Positions 1-11,197 of a DNA stretch of 60,402 bases are shown here, in pieces. The notes under the pieces are model-generated. The model ran no database searches. It had not been told where the DNA came from and saw nothing but the letters and a program-made list of their open reading frames with translations. Source of the DNA: an uncultured Pelagibacteraceae bacterium. Its GTDB lineage: Bacteria; Pseudomonadota; Alphaproteobacteria; Pelagibacterales; Pelagibacteraceae. Position 1 is the stretch's first letter, and every line of letters starts with the position of its first letter. The stretch is taken from contig CACGKR010000002.1 of NCBI GenBank assembly GCA_902573705.1, positions 1 through 60,402 of the forward strand. The letters run 5' to 3'. A program made the position numbers and the translations under genes.

Positions 1-305
1 GTCAAATGCCTTTATATAGAAGATTGCCTAAAAGAGGTTTTAACTCATTTAGCAAACAAAACATTGCGATATTAAATCTAGAAAAGATACAGTTTTACAT
101 AAGTAAAAAAAGTATTAAGACTACTGAAATATTAAACTCTGATCTACTTAAAAAATTAAAATTAATAAATAAAAATTCAAATAAATTAAAAATTTTAGGA
201 ACTGGTGAGATTAAAGATAAAATAGACATAGAAGCAGATTTAGCATCAAAATCAGCTGTAGCCAAACTTGAAAAAATAGGTGGATCTATTCAATTGAAAA
301 AATAA
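1..305 (+). CDS. rplO: 50S ribosomal protein L15, C-terminal part (5' truncated by window edge)
   Basis: Frame reads ..QMPLYRRLPKRGFNS.. and ..SKSAVAKLEKIGGSI, typical L15 C-terminus; immediately upstream of secY. Confidence 0.9.
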   Translation, partial: QMPLYRRLPKRGFNSFSKQNIAILNLEKIQFYISKKSIKTTEILNSDLLKKLKLINKNSNKLKILGTGEIKDKIDIEADLASKSAVAKLEKIGGSIQLKK

Positions 306-315
306 TAACAATTTA

Positions 316-1596
316 ATGAGCGCCAGCACACCTTCAAATGACTTAAGAAATAGAATAATTTTTTCTATCGCTATATTAGCAGTTTATAGATTTGGAACTT
401 TTGTACCATTACCAGGAATTGATCCTGATCAGTTAAAAATTTTAATGGATGGTAATCAAAAAGGTTTATTAGGCATGTTTAATGTTTTTGCAGGAGGTGC
501 TGTCAGCAGAATGGCAATTTTTGCTTTAGGAATAATGCCCTATATTTCATCATCAATTATTGTTCAACTTCTTACTGGTGTTTCAGATTATTTTAAAAAC
601 TTAAAAGCACAAGGAGAAAATGGAAGAGCAAAAATAACTCAAATAACAAGATATGGAACTGTATTGCTTGCAACTGTTCAAGGATATGGTTTAGCTGTAG
701 GTTTAGAGTCATCTGCTAATTTAGTAATAAATCCTGGCTTATTTTTTAAAATATCAACAGTAACTACTATTGTTGCTGGAACAATTTTTTTAATGTGGTT
801 AGGTGAGCAAATAACTCAAAGAGGGATTGGTAATGGTATATCACTAATTATTTTTGCAGGCATAGTTGCAGAAATACCAAGAGCACTTGTCACAACTTTT
901 GAACTTGGAAGAACTGGAGCTGTTTCAACTATTATGATTATAGCAATTTTTGTCCTTTTAATATTAACAATTCTTTTTATTGTTTTTATGGAACGTGCTT
1001 TAAGAAAGATTTTAATTAATTATCCTAAAAGACAAATGGGAAATAAAATGTACGGTGGTGAATCATCACATTTACCTTTAAAGATAAACCAGGCTGGTGT
1101 TATACCAGCTATATTTGCCTCCGCTTTATTATTATTACCTGTAACATTTTCAAATTTTAATTTATCTGAAAGTGAAACTTTTTTAAATATAAGCTCTTAT
1201 TTCACTCAAGGCCAACCTTTGTATATGTTATTATATGCATCAGGAATAATTTTTTTTACATTTTTCTATACTTCAATAACTTTTAATCCAACTGAAACAG
1301 CTGATAATCTAAGAAAATATGGTGGTTTTGTTCCAGGAATTAGACCAGGTGAAAGTACTGCACTTTATATTGAAAATATTTTAACAAAATTAACTACCAT
1401 TGGAGCCTTATACCTCACATTAGTTTGTTTAATGCCAGAGTTTCTCATCGCAAATTATCCGATACCTTTTTACTTAGGAGGAACATCTATATTAATTGTT
1501 GTAGTTGTTGCGATAGATACAGTTACTCAAATTCAAACAAGATTAATGAGCTCACAATACGAGCAATTAATTAAAAAAACTAAATTTGGAAAATAA
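316..1596 (+). CDS. secY: Preprotein translocase subunit SecY
   Basis: 426 aa multi-TM protein; FVPLPGID, GIMPYISSSIIVQLL, RGIGNGISLIIFAGI, GGFVPGIRPG motifs; spc operon position. Confidence 0.97.
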   Translation: MSASTPSNDLRNRIIFSIAILAVYRFGTFVPLPGIDPDQLKILMDGNQKGLLGMFNVFAGGAVSRMAIFALGIMPYISSSIIVQLLTGVSDYFKNLKAQGENGRAKITQITRYGTVLLATVQGYGLAVGLESSANLVINPGLFFKISTVTTIVAGTIFLMWLGEQITQRGIGNGISLIIFAGIVAEIPRALVTTFELGRTGAVSTIMIIAIFVLLILTILFIVFMERALRKILINYPKRQMGNKMYGGESSHLPLKINQAGVIPAIFASALLLLPVTFSNFNLSESETFLNISSYFTQGQPLYMLLYASGIIFFTFFYTSITFNPTETADNLRKYGGFVPGIRPGESTALYIENILTKLTTIGALYLTLVCLMPEFLIANYPIPFYLGGTSILIVVVVAIDTVTQIQTRLMSSQYEQLIKKTKFGK

Positions 1597-1600
1597 TTAA

Positions 1601-2164
1601 GTGAATATTATTTTGTTTGGTCCCCCAGGCGCAGGTAAAGGAACGCAAGCTAAATATATTCAAGAAAAAATTAATGGTTTCCAAATATCAACTGGTGATA
1701 TGTTAAGAGATGAAATTAAAAAAGATTCAGATATTGGAAAAAAAATAATTAATGATATGAATGATGGAAAATTTGTTAGCGATGAAATAGTTAACGAACT
1801 AATTAAAAACATTATTTCAGATCCTCAAAGAAAAGGGAAATTAATTTTTGATGGATATCCCAGATCACTAAATCAGGCTAAAAATTTAGATATATTATTA
1901 AATGACTCAAAACAAAAAGTAGATCTTATTTTTTTCTTAAATGTAAACAAAGATACAATTGTTAAAAGAATTGAAAAAAGAAAAATTATTGAGAATAGGG
2001 CTGATGATGACTCAGATACTATTATTAAAAGATACGATACTTACATGGAAACAACTAAACCCGTTTTAGAGTTCTATTCAAAAAATCCAAATTTTTATGA
2101 AATTGATGGATCTTTAGAAATTGAGGAAATAACAGCTAAAATAGATAGTTTTATTAAGGTTTAA
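1601..2164 (+). CDS. adk: Adenylate kinase (GTG start)
   Basis: GPPGAGKGTQAKYI P-loop, STGDMLRDEI, FDGYPRS, RADDDSDTIIKR; between secY and rpsM. Confidence 0.96.
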   Translation: MNIILFGPPGAGKGTQAKYIQEKINGFQISTGDMLRDEIKKDSDIGKKIINDMNDGKFVSDEIVNELIKNIISDPQRKGKLIFDGYPRSLNQAKNLDILLNDSKQKVDLIFFLNVNKDTIVKRIEKRKIIENRADDDSDTIIKRYDTYMETTKPVLEFYSKNPNFYEIDGSLEIEEITAKIDSFIKV

Positions 2165-2168
2165 GGCG

Positions 2169-2196
2169 TTGACTTTAAAAGATCTTCTTATATAAA
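2169..2196 (+). promoter_or_regulatory. Candidate sigma70-type promoter upstream of rpsM
   Basis: TTGACT at 2169-2174 and TATAAA at 2191-2196, 16-nt spacer, in the 56-nt adk-rpsM gap. Confidence 0.45.
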
Positions 2197-2220
2197 AGGC
2201 TAAAAATTATCTCAAAATTT

Positions 2221-2604
2221 ATGGCTCGTATAGCAGGTATTAACATTCCCCAAAACAAGTTAGTCCAAATAGGTCTTACATATATATATGGAATAGGTGA
2301 TAAATTTTCTAAACAAATTTGTTCATCATTAGAAATACCAAGTAAAAAAAGAGTTAATGAATTAACAGATGAAGAAATTTTAAAAATAAGAGAATATATA
2401 GATCAAAATTTTAAAGTTGAGGGTGATTTAAGAAGAGATTATTCCTTAAGCATAAAAAGATTGATAGACTTAGCTTGTTACAGAGGCTCTAGACATAGAA
2501 AAAAACTTCCAGTTAGAGGTCAAAGAACAAGATGTAATGCAAGAACAAGAAAAGGTAAAGCAATCGCAATTGCAGGCAAAAAATTAACACCACTTAAAAA
2601 ATAA
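2221..2604 (+). CDS. rpsM: 30S ribosomal protein S13
   Basis: [13 protein letters not shown]..., [29 protein letters not shown]. Confidence 0.97.
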   Translation: MARIAGINIPQNKLVQIGLTYIYGIGDKFSKQICSSLEIPSKKRVNELTDEEILKIREYIDQNFKVEGDLRRDYSLSIKRLIDLACYRGSRHRKKLPVRGQRTRCNARTRKGKAIAIAGKKLTPLKK

Positions 2605-2606
2605 TT

Positions 2607-3056
2607 ATGGCTAAAATTGATAAGGTTGAAAATAAAGACCAAAAAATTGAAAAATCTTCAAAAAAAATTAATAAAAGTTCATATTCAAAAAAGAAGAAAA
2701 TAAAAAAAAATATTCTAAATGGAATAGCGTATGTACAGTCGACTTTTAATAATACAATAATCTCAATAGCAGATACAAATGGAAATATTGTTTCATGGGC
2801 TTCAGCTGGACAGAAAGGTTTTAAGGGTTCGAGAAAATCAACTCCTTATGCAGCTCAAATTGCTGCCGATGCTGCTGCATCGAAAGCATTAGAGTATGGA
2901 ATGAAAACTTTATCTGTAGAAGTAAAGGGACCTGGCTCGGGTCGTGAGACTGCTCTAAGAGCATTACAAGCAAGAGGTTTCAAAATTTTATCAATAAAAG
3001 ATACTACACCAATGCCACATAATGGAACTAGACCACCAAAAAAGAGGAGAGTTTAA
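2607..3056 (+). CDS. rpsK: 30S ribosomal protein S11 with Lys-rich N-terminal extension
   Basis: [46 protein letters not shown]; about 35 Lys/Ser-rich N-terminal residues. Confidence 0.97.
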   Translation: MAKIDKVENKDQKIEKSSKKINKSSYSKKKKIKKNILNGIAYVQSTFNNTIISIADTNGNIVSWASAGQKGFKGSRKSTPYAAQIAADAAASKALEYGMKTLSVEVKGPGSGRETALRALQARGFKILSIKDTTPMPHNGTRPPKKRRV

Positions 3057-4084
3057 TGGAAACAGAAAATGTAAATATCAAAAATTGGAAGTCATTAATA
3101 AAACCATCCAAGTTAGATGTAAAAATAAGCGATGACCTAACCCAAGCTACAATTGTTGCTGAACCACTTGAAAAGGGATATGGACTGACTCTTGGAAATT
3201 CTTTAAGAAGAATTTTATTATCTTCAATACGAGGAGCTGCAGTAACATCTATACAAATCGATGGCGTTCTTCACGAATTTACATCAATAAAAGGGGTACG
3301 AGAAGACGTAACTGATATAGTTTTAAATGTAAAATCACTTGCATTAAAATGTATGTCAGATGGAACAAAAAAATTAATTTTGGATGCCAAAGGCCCTGGA
3401 GAAATTAAAGCTTCTGATATTACGCCAATTGCTGATGTTGAAATTTTGAACCCTGATATGGTAATTTGTAATTTAGATGAAAATACCAACTTTCATATGG
3501 AAATGAATGTTAACACAGGCAAAGGCTATGTTCCAGCAGACTTAAACAAACCTGAAGAACCACCCTTAGGATTAATTGCTATAGACTCTTTATATAGTCC
3601 AGTAAAAAAAGTTTCATATTCAGTCAGTACTGCAAGAGAGGGAAAAGCTTTAGATTATGATAAACTAACTATGGTTGTTGAAACAAATGGTTCTATATCC
3701 GCTGAAGATGCTGTTGCTTACTCAGCACGAATTTTTCAAGATCAACTTAAGATGTTTATAAATTTTGATGAGCCTGTCGAAGCACCAATAAAAGAAGTTT
3801 CTACAGAACCTGAATTTAATAAAAATTTATTAAGAAAAGTTGATGAACTTGAACTTTCAGTAAGATCAATGAATTGTTTAAAAAATGATAATATTATCTA
3901 CATAGGTGATTTAGTACAAAAATCTGAAGGTGAAATGTTAAGAACCCCTAACTTTGGAAGAAAATCTTTAAATGAGATAAAAGAAGTGTTAACTGGGATG
4001 TCTTTATACTTAGGTATGGAAGTGCCTAATTGGCCACCAGATAATATTGCTGAAATGTCTAAGAAATTAGAGGAGGCCATTTAA
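3056..4084 (+). CDS. rpoA: DNA-directed RNA polymerase subunit alpha
   Basis: [30 protein letters not shown]-terminal domain [14 protein letters not shown]. Confidence 0.97.
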   Translation: METENVNIKNWKSLIKPSKLDVKISDDLTQATIVAEPLEKGYGLTLGNSLRRILLSSIRGAAVTSIQIDGVLHEFTSIKGVREDVTDIVLNVKSLALKCMSDGTKKLILDAKGPGEIKASDITPIADVEILNPDMVICNLDENTNFHMEMNVNTGKGYVPADLNKPEEPPLGLIAIDSLYSPVKKVSYSVSTAREGKALDYDKLTMVVETNGSISAEDAVAYSARIFQDQLKMFINFDEPVEAPIKEVSTEPEFNKNLLRKVDELELSVRSMNCLKNDNIIYIGDLVQKSEGEMLRTPNFGRKSLNEIKEVLTGMSLYLGMEVPNWPPDNIAEMSKKLEEAI

Positions 4085-4527
4085 TGAGACATGGAATGGC
4101 AAATAAAAAACTCAATAGAACTTCTGAGCATAGAAAAGCTCTCTTGAAAAATATGCTTAACACGCTTATAAAATATGAGCAAATCAAGACTACTTTACCA
4201 AAAGCTAAATTTTTAAAACCACAAGCAGATAAAATTATAACACTTGGAAAAAAAGATAATTTACAAACCACAAAACAACTAGTTTCTAAACTACAAGATA
4301 TTAAATGTGCAAATAAAGTTAAAAAAACTTTATCAAAACGATATGAAAATAGAAGCGGTGGCTATACAAGAATTATTAAAGCAGGATTTAGGTATGGAGA
4401 CAATGCACCAATGGCTATAATTGAATTTGTAGATAGAGATTTAGAAGCAAAAAGAGTCGATAAAAAGAAAAAAGATAATAATAAAGAAACACCTAAGGCT
4501 GAAGAAAAAAAACAGGCTATAGCTTAA
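4084..4527 (+). CDS. rplQ: 50S ribosomal protein L17 with charged C-terminal tail
   Basis: [29 protein letters not shown]; follows rpoA. Confidence 0.96.
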   Translation: MRHGMANKKLNRTSEHRKALLKNMLNTLIKYEQIKTTLPKAKFLKPQADKIITLGKKDNLQTTKQLVSKLQDIKCANKVKKTLSKRYENRSGGYTRIIKAGFRYGDNAPMAIIEFVDRDLEAKRVDKKKKDNNKETPKAEEKKQAIA

Positions 4528-4537
4528 ATTTTAAATC

Positions 4538-5443
4538 ATGAAAAAGTCGTTTATCGTTGACTCAACGTATAACGATATGCGTATTGACCGATGGTTAAGA
4601 CATTCATTGGGTAAAATTCCTCAGGGATTAATAGAAAAAAGTTTAAGATCTGGAAAAATAAAATTAAATAAAAAAAAGATTAAAAGTTCATATAAGATAA
4701 AAACTAATGACAAAATTGAGTTATTTAACTTTAACTTTGATGAAAAAAAATTAAAAAATAAAATAAGATTTAATCCTACAAAAGAAATAATTAAATCCAA
4801 TGAAAATTTGATAATTGAAAATAATGAAAATTTTATAGTTTTGAATAAAAGTTCTGGTATTTCTGTCCAGGGTGGTACAAAATCTAAAAAAAACTTAGTA
4901 GATATTTTTGCTAAAAGCGAAATTTTTAAAAATAGCAAACCTTATTCTGTTCATAGACTTGATAAAGATACTTCAGGAGTATTTATAATTGCAAAAAAAA
5001 GAGAAAGTGCACAATTATTAACTTCACTATTTAGATTAAGAAAAGTGCATAAGACTTATTTAGCTATTTGCCACGGAGAATTACAAAAAAATTCTGGAGA
5101 ATGGAATGACCGCTTAATTAGATATGATGGAGATAAAAAGATTATTGAAAATGCAAGAACAATATTCAAAGTAATTGATAAAAATTCAGAAGCTAGTTTG
5201 GTAGAGCTTAAACCTATCACAGGACGTAAACATCAACTTAGAAAACAATTATATGCGTTAGGACAACCAATCTTTGGAGATATTAAATATAAATTATCAA
5301 ACTCAAATAAAGGTATTAATAAGAATTTAATGTTACACTCATATCAGATTAGATTTATGATTAACAATATCAAACACACTTATACAGCCTTACTACCAGA
5401 TTATTTCAGAAAATTATTAAAAGCTAAACGTTTAAATTTTTAA
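4538..5443 (+). CDS. RluA/RluC-family 23S rRNA pseudouridine synthase
   Basis: S4-like N-terminus plus [17 protein letters not shown] and [23 protein letters not shown] motifs. Confidence 0.9.
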   Translation: MKKSFIVDSTYNDMRIDRWLRHSLGKIPQGLIEKSLRSGKIKLNKKKIKSSYKIKTNDKIELFNFNFDEKKLKNKIRFNPTKEIIKSNENLIIENNENFIVLNKSSGISVQGGTKSKKNLVDIFAKSEIFKNSKPYSVHRLDKDTSGVFIIAKKRESAQLLTSLFRLRKVHKTYLAICHGELQKNSGEWNDRLIRYDGDKKIIENARTIFKVIDKNSEASLVELKPITGRKHQLRKQLYALGQPIFGDIKYKLSNSNKGINKNLMLHSYQIRFMINNIKHTYTALLPDYFRKLLKAKRLNF

Positions 5444-6053
5444 GGTTTGAAATAAAATTTTTAATCAATATATTTTCTATACCATCATAATTTTGATCTT
5501 TTATATTTTTTAAATTTGTTATTCCTTTATCTGAAATTCCACATGGTATTATTGCTCTATATTTTTCTAAATCATTATTTATGTTTATTGAGAAACCATG
5601 ATAAGCAATCCATTTACTTACTCTAACTCCTATTGCAGCAATTTTTTTAATTTTTGTATCGTCATCATACCAGACCCCAATATTATCTTTATCTGGAAAA
5701 GAATTAATGTGATAATATTTAAGGGTTTCAATAATCGTTTGTTCAATAATAGATATAAATTTTCTTATATCCTTTTTTCTTTTTTTTAAATCTATAACAA
5801 AATAACAGATTAATTGTCCTGGTCCATGATAAGTTATTTTTCCACCTCTATTTGTTTTAAAAATTGTTATAGATTTATCAATAATTTCATCCTCATTATA
5901 TGCTTTTCCTGCAGTGTAGATTTCATCGTGTTCTAAAATCCAAATTAAATCATTAGATTTATTTTGATCTATTTCAAGGAGACGTCTCTCCATAAGTGAT
6001 AAAGCATCTTCGTATTTTACTGGTTTTTGTGACTTTTTAATTTCTATATTCAT
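5424..6053 (-). CDS. lipB: Lipoyl(octanoyl) transferase
   Basis: [50 protein letters not shown] motifs. Confidence 0.94.
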   Translation of the reverse strand: MNIEIKKSQKPVKYEDALSLMERRLLEIDQNKSNDLIWILEHDEIYTAGKAYNEDEIIDKSITIFKTNRGGKITYHGPGQLICYFVIDLKKRKKDIRKFISIIEQTIIETLKYYHINSFPDKDNIGVWYDDDTKIKKIAAIGVRVSKWIAYHGFSININNDLEKYRAIIPCGISDKGITNLKNIKDQNYDGIENILIKNFISNLKNLNV

Positions 6054-6113
6054 TTATAAATTGTATTCTTTTTATTATGTATTAAAAGTTCCGTCAGAAT
6101 AATAGGTAAATTT

Positions 6114-7487
6114 ATGGCTTTAATAAAAAAAATCAAAGATAAAAAAGTCAATTTTGAATTTAATAAAGAATATATAAAAGTTGTAACTGATAAAATCTCT
6201 AATAATGATGCTCAGTTTATTACAAATTCTTTTAAAGCAATGCACCCAGCAGATGCTGCTGATATAATTGAGCATTTAAGTGAAAATGATAGAGAAAATT
6301 TAATTAAACTTAATAATTTCAAGATAGATCCAGAAGTATTTATTGAGCTTAATGAATCAGTTCAGACTGAAATTATTAAATATTTATCATCAGAAGCTAT
6401 TGTAAGAATATTAAAGAATCTCGAATCTGATGATGCAATAGCAATTTTAGAAAATGTTGATGAGAAAGATAAGAATTCTATTTTAAGCTTGTTGCCTCCA
6501 AAAGATCGTTTTGCTCTTTTAGAAGGTCTAAGTTATCCAGAAGAAAGTGCTGCAAGAATTATGCAGAGGGAGTTTACAGCTATTCCTAGCAATTGGTCTG
6601 TGGGACAAACAATTGATTACTTAAGAGAAAATGAGGATCTACCTGAACAATTTTTAGAAATTTATATTGTTGATGAAAATTTCAAACCTATTGGAGCTGT
6701 TCCTTCATCAAAAGTTTTAAGAACATCTAGAGAAACCAAAATGTCTTCAATAATGGATGACTCAATTTTTTTAATTCCAGTAGATATGGATAGAGAAGAA
6801 GTAGGGCATTCATTTGAAAATTATAATTTAAATTCAGCATGTGTTGTGGATAAAAATAACAAATTAGTTGGTATGATTACATCTGATGATGTCCTTACAG
6901 TTTTAAAAGAAGAAGCTGAAGAAGATGCTCTAAGATTAGCAGGGGTAGGAGACGAAGAAATTACAGATGGTGTGATTACAAAAACAAAAAGAAGGTTTAA
7001 CTGGTTGTTATTAAATTTATTTACAGCTTTTCTAGCTACTTATTGTATAAGTTTATTCGGTGCAACTATTGAACAAATGGTAGTTTTAGCCTTTTTAATG
7101 CCAATTGTTGCATCAATGGGAGGAAATGCTGGAATGCAAACTTTGGCTGTAACAATCAGAACTCTTGCTACAAACGACTTAACGAAAAATAATTTTAATC
7201 AAAATATATTTAAAGAATTTAACATAGGTATCTTAAATGGAATTATTTTTGCTATTATCAGTTCATTCATAGTTCAAATTTGGTTTCAGGATTACCAACT
7301 TTCACTAATAATTTCTATTTCAATGGTATTGACGATGGTTGTAGCAGGGTTATTTGGAATAGTAGTGCCTGTTACATTAAAGAAAATGAATATTGATCCT
7401 GCAATAGCATCTGGTGTTTTTGTAACTACAATTACAGATGTGATTGGTTTTGTTTCTTTTTTAGGTGTTGGTGCATATTTTCTATAA
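6114..7487 (+). CDS. mgtE: Magnesium transporter MgtE
   Basis: MgtE N-domain, CBS pair, and TM domain MPIVASMGGNAGMQTLAVTIR. Confidence 0.94.
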   Translation: MALIKKIKDKKVNFEFNKEYIKVVTDKISNNDAQFITNSFKAMHPADAADIIEHLSENDRENLIKLNNFKIDPEVFIELNESVQTEIIKYLSSEAIVRILKNLESDDAIAILENVDEKDKNSILSLLPPKDRFALLEGLSYPEESAARIMQREFTAIPSNWSVGQTIDYLRENEDLPEQFLEIYIVDENFKPIGAVPSSKVLRTSRETKMSSIMDDSIFLIPVDMDREEVGHSFENYNLNSACVVDKNNKLVGMITSDDVLTVLKEEAEEDALRLAGVGDEEITDGVITKTKRRFNWLLLNLFTAFLATYCISLFGATIEQMVVLAFLMPIVASMGGNAGMQTLAVTIRTLATNDLTKNNFNQNIFKEFNIGILNGIIFAIISSFIVQIWFQDYQLSLIISISMVLTMVVAGLFGIVVPVTLKKMNIDPAIASGVFVTTITDVIGFVSFLGVGAYFL

Positions 7488-7490
7488 ATA

Positions 7491-8333
7491 TTAAAAATTA
7501 TCAATTAGCCTTATTTTATTTAAGTAATATGCAATGAATATTTTAGAATTTTTTACCTTGTAAGAAGGTTGTAAATTTTTTTTATTTCTAATTTCTAGAT
7601 ATTCAATATTCAGATTGAATTTTTTTTTTAATTCTTTCTTTTTTGTTAAAATCACTTTTTTGGAAATTATTTTTTTTAAAAATCGTTTTTTAAAAGAAAT
7701 TAAGTTTTGAGCAATTTTTCCAGCTTTAATTAGATTATTTTTCTCTAAAAGTAAATTTCTTGAGGATAGAGCTAGTTTATTTTTATTTCTTATAGTTTTA
7801 CAAGATACAATTTTTGATTTAAAATTTTTTTCAATAAATCTCTTTACTAAGATTAATTGCTGAAAATCTTTTTCCCCCATGTATATTTTTGATGGTTTTA
7901 CAATTTTTGTTAAGCGAGTCATCACATCAATAACCCCTTCAAAATGGCCTTTTCTATATTTTGCGCATAGGATTTTATCTTTTTTTAAGAGTTGGATTTT
8001 AATTGGATTTTTTGAGTTATAAATTTGATTTTTTATTGGTATGAAAATGAAATTTACCTTTAATTTTTTTAAAATTTTTAAATCACTTTTTATATTTCGA
8101 GGGTATTTTATGTAATCATTTTTATTGTTAAATTGAGTAGGATTAACAAATATACTTACAATAGTTTTATTGCATTGAATTAATGATTTTCTAATTAATG
8201 AGATATGACCTTTGTGAAGACTTCCCATTGTAGGTACAAAACCTATATTTGAGTTACCTAATAATGCCTCATTTAAATCATTATTTGTTAATAAAATTTT
8301 CATTTGTATTAAATATTTTAATAAGTAAAACAT
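7491..8333 (-). CDS. panC: Pantoate--beta-alanine ligase
   Basis: GFVPTMGSLHKGHISLI, SIFVNPTQFN, YMGEKDFQQ, SSRN motifs. Confidence 0.93.
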   Translation of the reverse strand: MFYLLKYLIQMKILLTNNDLNEALLGNSNIGFVPTMGSLHKGHISLIRKSLIQCNKTIVSIFVNPTQFNNKNDYIKYPRNIKSDLKILKKLKVNFIFIPIKNQIYNSKNPIKIQLLKKDKILCAKYRKGHFEGVIDVMTRLTKIVKPSKIYMGEKDFQQLILVKRFIEKNFKSKIVSCKTIRNKNKLALSSRNLLLEKNNLIKAGKIAQNLISFKKRFLKKIISKKVILTKKKELKKKFNLNIEYLEIRNKKNLQPSYKVKNSKIFIAYYLNKIRLIDNF

Positions 8334-8337
8334 TTAA

Positions 8338-9153
8338 ATGATTAAACAAGCAATTATTCCACTCGCCGGATTAGGCACACGTTTATTACCTTTGACCAGT
8401 GTTTTTGCTAAAGAACTTTTGCCTATTAATGGCAAACCTGGAATTGAATACATTCTAGATGAGTGTATTGAGGCCGGCATCAAAGAAGTAGTTTTCATTA
8501 TTTCAAAAAAAAAACAAATGATCAAAAATTATTTTTATAATGATAAATTTTTTAAGAAGATTATTAAGAAAAAAAAAGATCCTAGAATTGTTAAAGAATA
8601 TAAAAAAATTTTAAAATATAAAAGGATGATTAAATTTGTTTACCAAAATAAACCTTTGGGAACAGGTGATGCTGTATTAAAAACAAAAAAATTTATCACC
8701 GATAATTTTTTTCTTATGTTATTACCTGATGATTTAATAATTAAGAAAAATTGTTCAATGTCGATGATTAATATACATAATCTTTATAAATCATCTGTAA
8801 TGGCAAGTATAAACGTCCCAAAAAAATCAGTTTCAAGATGGGGAATTTATAAATTAGGAAAAAAATTAAATAAAAATAATTACGTTATAAAAGATGTAAT
8901 TGAAAAACCCACAATCACTAAAGCACCATCAAATAAAGCTGTAATAGGAAGATATATTCTTCCAAAAAAGATATTTTCTAAATTGTTAAATCAAAAACCA
9001 GGTAAAGGTGGTGAAATTCATATTACTGATGCAATACAATCATTGATACAAAATAATGAAAAATTTGTTGCTCATAATTTCACTGGAAAATATTTGGATT
9101 GTGGAAGTATGAGTGGTTATATTAAATCAACATTAGAAATAGCAAAATCATGA
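8338..9153 (+). CDS. galU: UTP--glucose-1-phosphate uridylyltransferase
   Basis: AIIPLAGLGTRLLPLTSVFAKELLPINGKPGIEYILDE; PLGTGDAVL; adjacent to UDP-glucose dehydrogenase. Confidence 0.92.
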   Translation: MIKQAIIPLAGLGTRLLPLTSVFAKELLPINGKPGIEYILDECIEAGIKEVVFIISKKKQMIKNYFYNDKFFKKIIKKKKDPRIVKEYKKILKYKRMIKFVYQNKPLGTGDAVLKTKKFITDNFFLMLLPDDLIIKKNCSMSMINIHNLYKSSVMASINVPKKSVSRWGIYKLGKKLNKNNYVIKDVIEKPTITKAPSNKAVIGRYILPKKIFSKLLNQKPGKGGEIHITDAIQSLIQNNEKFVAHNFTGKYLDCGSMSGYIKSTLEIAKS

Positions 9154-10448
9154 AGCTTTGTATGATAGGAACTGGCTATGTTGGTTTAGTTAGTGGAGTA
9201 TGTTTTGCAGACTTGGGTAATGATGTAATTTGTGTTGATAAAGATTTAAAGAAAATTGATTCGCTAAAAAAAGGTAATATTCCTATCTATGAACCCGGTC
9301 TAACAGAACTAGTAATAAAAAATTTTAAAAACAAAAGATTAAAATTTTCAAATAACTTAAAAAAATCTATTAAAGATTCAGATATTATTTTTGTTTGTGT
9401 TGGAACGCCTACTAAAAAAGGTGGTAGTAGTGCAGATTTGAGTCAAATTTATCAAGTAGCAAAAGAGATCAGCTTATCTATTAATAAGTTTAAGATAATA
9501 GTCACTAAGTCCACAGTGCCTTTAACAACAGGTGATGAAATTGAAAAAATATTATTAAAAAGAAATAATAAGAATAAATTTGCGGTAATATCTAATCCTG
9601 AATTTCTTAGAGAAGGTGAGGCTATAAGAGATTTTACGTATCCAGATAGAATAGTTGTAGGTGCTAATGATAAAAAGTCTAATCGTATTATGAATACTTT
9701 GTACACACCTCTAATTTCTAAAGGAGCTCAGTACATTAATACATCGCGAAAAGCTGCAGAGTTGATTAAATATGCCTCAAATGCATTTTTGGCTACAAAA
9801 ATTACATTTATTAATGAAATAGCGAATTTGTGTGAAAAAACTGGGATAGATGTAGAAGATATTTCAATTGGAATGGGTTTAGATAAAAGAATAGGTGGTC
9901 GTTTTTTAAGAGCTGGTCCAGCATATGGTGGATCTTGTTTTCCAAAAGATACCAAAGCTATAACTTCAACTGCTGATAAATTCAAAACTGATTTATCAGT
10001 AATAAAGTCAGTAATAAAATCTAACAAAAATCGATCTAATCTTTTACTAGGTAGAGTTTTCAAAATTTTGAAAAATAAGATTAGAAACAAGAGAATAACT
10101 TTTTTGGGTGTTACATTTAAAGCTAACACTGATGATATGAGAGACTCATCAAGCTTATCAATGATACCAGCTTTAGTAAAAAAAGGCGCAAAAATAAAAT
10201 ATTATGACCCGACTGGATTTAAAAAAGAATTTTCAAAAACTAAAAATGTTTCCTATATTGATAATATCAAAGATTCTGTAAAAGGCTCAGATCTTGTAAT
10301 AATTCATACAGAATGGAATGATTTTAAGTCAATTAATTTTAGAAATTTAGTAAAAGGTAAAAAATTTATTATATATGATATGAGAAATATATACTCACCA
10401 TCGAAAATTATAAATCAAGGTTTTAAATACTATTGTATTGGAAAATAA
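9150..10448 (+). CDS. ugd: UDP-glucose 6-dehydrogenase
   Basis: MKLCMIGTGYVGLVSGVCFADLGNDV; NPEFLREGEAIRDF; GPAYGGSCFPKDTKAI. Confidence 0.94.
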   Translation: MKLCMIGTGYVGLVSGVCFADLGNDVICVDKDLKKIDSLKKGNIPIYEPGLTELVIKNFKNKRLKFSNNLKKSIKDSDIIFVCVGTPTKKGGSSADLSQIYQVAKEISLSINKFKIIVTKSTVPLTTGDEIEKILLKRNNKNKFAVISNPEFLREGEAIRDFTYPDRIVVGANDKKSNRIMNTLYTPLISKGAQYINTSRKAAELIKYASNAFLATKITFINEIANLCEKTGIDVEDISIGMGLDKRIGGRFLRAGPAYGGSCFPKDTKAITSTADKFKTDLSVIKSVIKSNKNRSNLLLGRVFKILKNKIRNKRITFLGVTFKANTDDMRDSSSLSMIPALVKKGAKIKYYDPTGFKKEFSKTKNVSYIDNIKDSVKGSDLVIIHTEWNDFKSINFRNLVKGKKFIIYDMRNIYSPSKIINQGFKYYCIGK

Positions 10449-10451
10449 ATT

Positions 10452-10913
10452 TTAATTTAGCTCAAATATAGCATCAACTTCTACAGCAACACCTAATGGA
10501 AGACTATTAACACTTACAGCTGCTCTTGTATGCATTCCTGCATCACCAAAAACAGATGCAATTAAATCAGAAGCACCATTTATAACTTTTGGTTGATCAG
10601 TAAAATCATTTGTTGAATTAACATATCCAGTTAATTTTATACAAGATTTAACTTTTTCCAAATCATCGTTACATATTTTTTTTACTTGAGCAACTATACT
10701 TAAAGCACATCTTTTTGCAGCATTATAACCAGCCTCTACGTCTAATTCATTCCCAAGTTTTCCTTTTATCAAAACACCATTTTCATCAATTGAAATTTGT
10801 CCTGATATAAATATGAGTTTACCTGAAATTTTTGATGCTACATAAGAACCTACAGGATCAGCAGCTTTTGGTAAAATAATATTATTTTTTTTTAGATTCT
10901 CTTTAAAGGACAT
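10452..10913 (-). CDS. RidA/YjgF family protein
   Basis: GKLIFISGQISIDENG, VNSTNDF, RAAVSVNSLPLGVAVEVDAI. Confidence 0.9.
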   Translation of the reverse strand: MSFKENLKKNNIILPKAADPVGSYVASKISGKLIFISGQISIDENGVLIKGKLGNELDVEAGYNAAKRCALSIVAQVKKICNDDLEKVKSCIKLTGYVNSTNDFTDQPKVINGASDLIASVFGDAGMHTRAAVSVNSLPLGVAVEVDAIFELN

Positions 10914-11197
10914 TAATCAAAGACTTTCTCTTTTATCTTATTAATTTTTTTTTTCTCTTCAGACCACTCTTTACTTTGATATTCTTTAGTATCTTTTATT
11001 ATATTTTTACTAGTACTTACTGTTTTATCCTTTATTTTTTGTCCAGTTTCAAGTGTTTTAATCTTTAATTGGTTTGTTTTACATTTCATATAATCTACTG
11101 AATATTTCTTGAAATCATTACATTGTTTATCATCTGATAAAACTTTCAAAGTAAAAGTAAAAAATAATATTATCGTATATATAAATACTTTTTTCAT
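10913..11197 (-). CDS. Small exported protein of unknown function
   Basis: 94 aa, hydrophobic signal-like N-terminus MKKVFIYTIILFFTFTLKVLSD then Lys-rich region with two Cys; overlaps topA 3' end by 4 nt and abuts ridA. Confidence 0.7.
   Translation of the reverse strand: MKKVFIYTIILFFTFTLKVLSDDKQCNDFKKYSVDYMKCKTNQLKIKTLETGQKIKDKTVSTSKNIIKDTKEYQSKEWSEEKKKINKIKEKVFD

Noticed and set aside
9728-10129. 133-aa minus-strand ORF antisense to ugd
   Set aside because: Shadow ORF inside a confident ugd reading frame.
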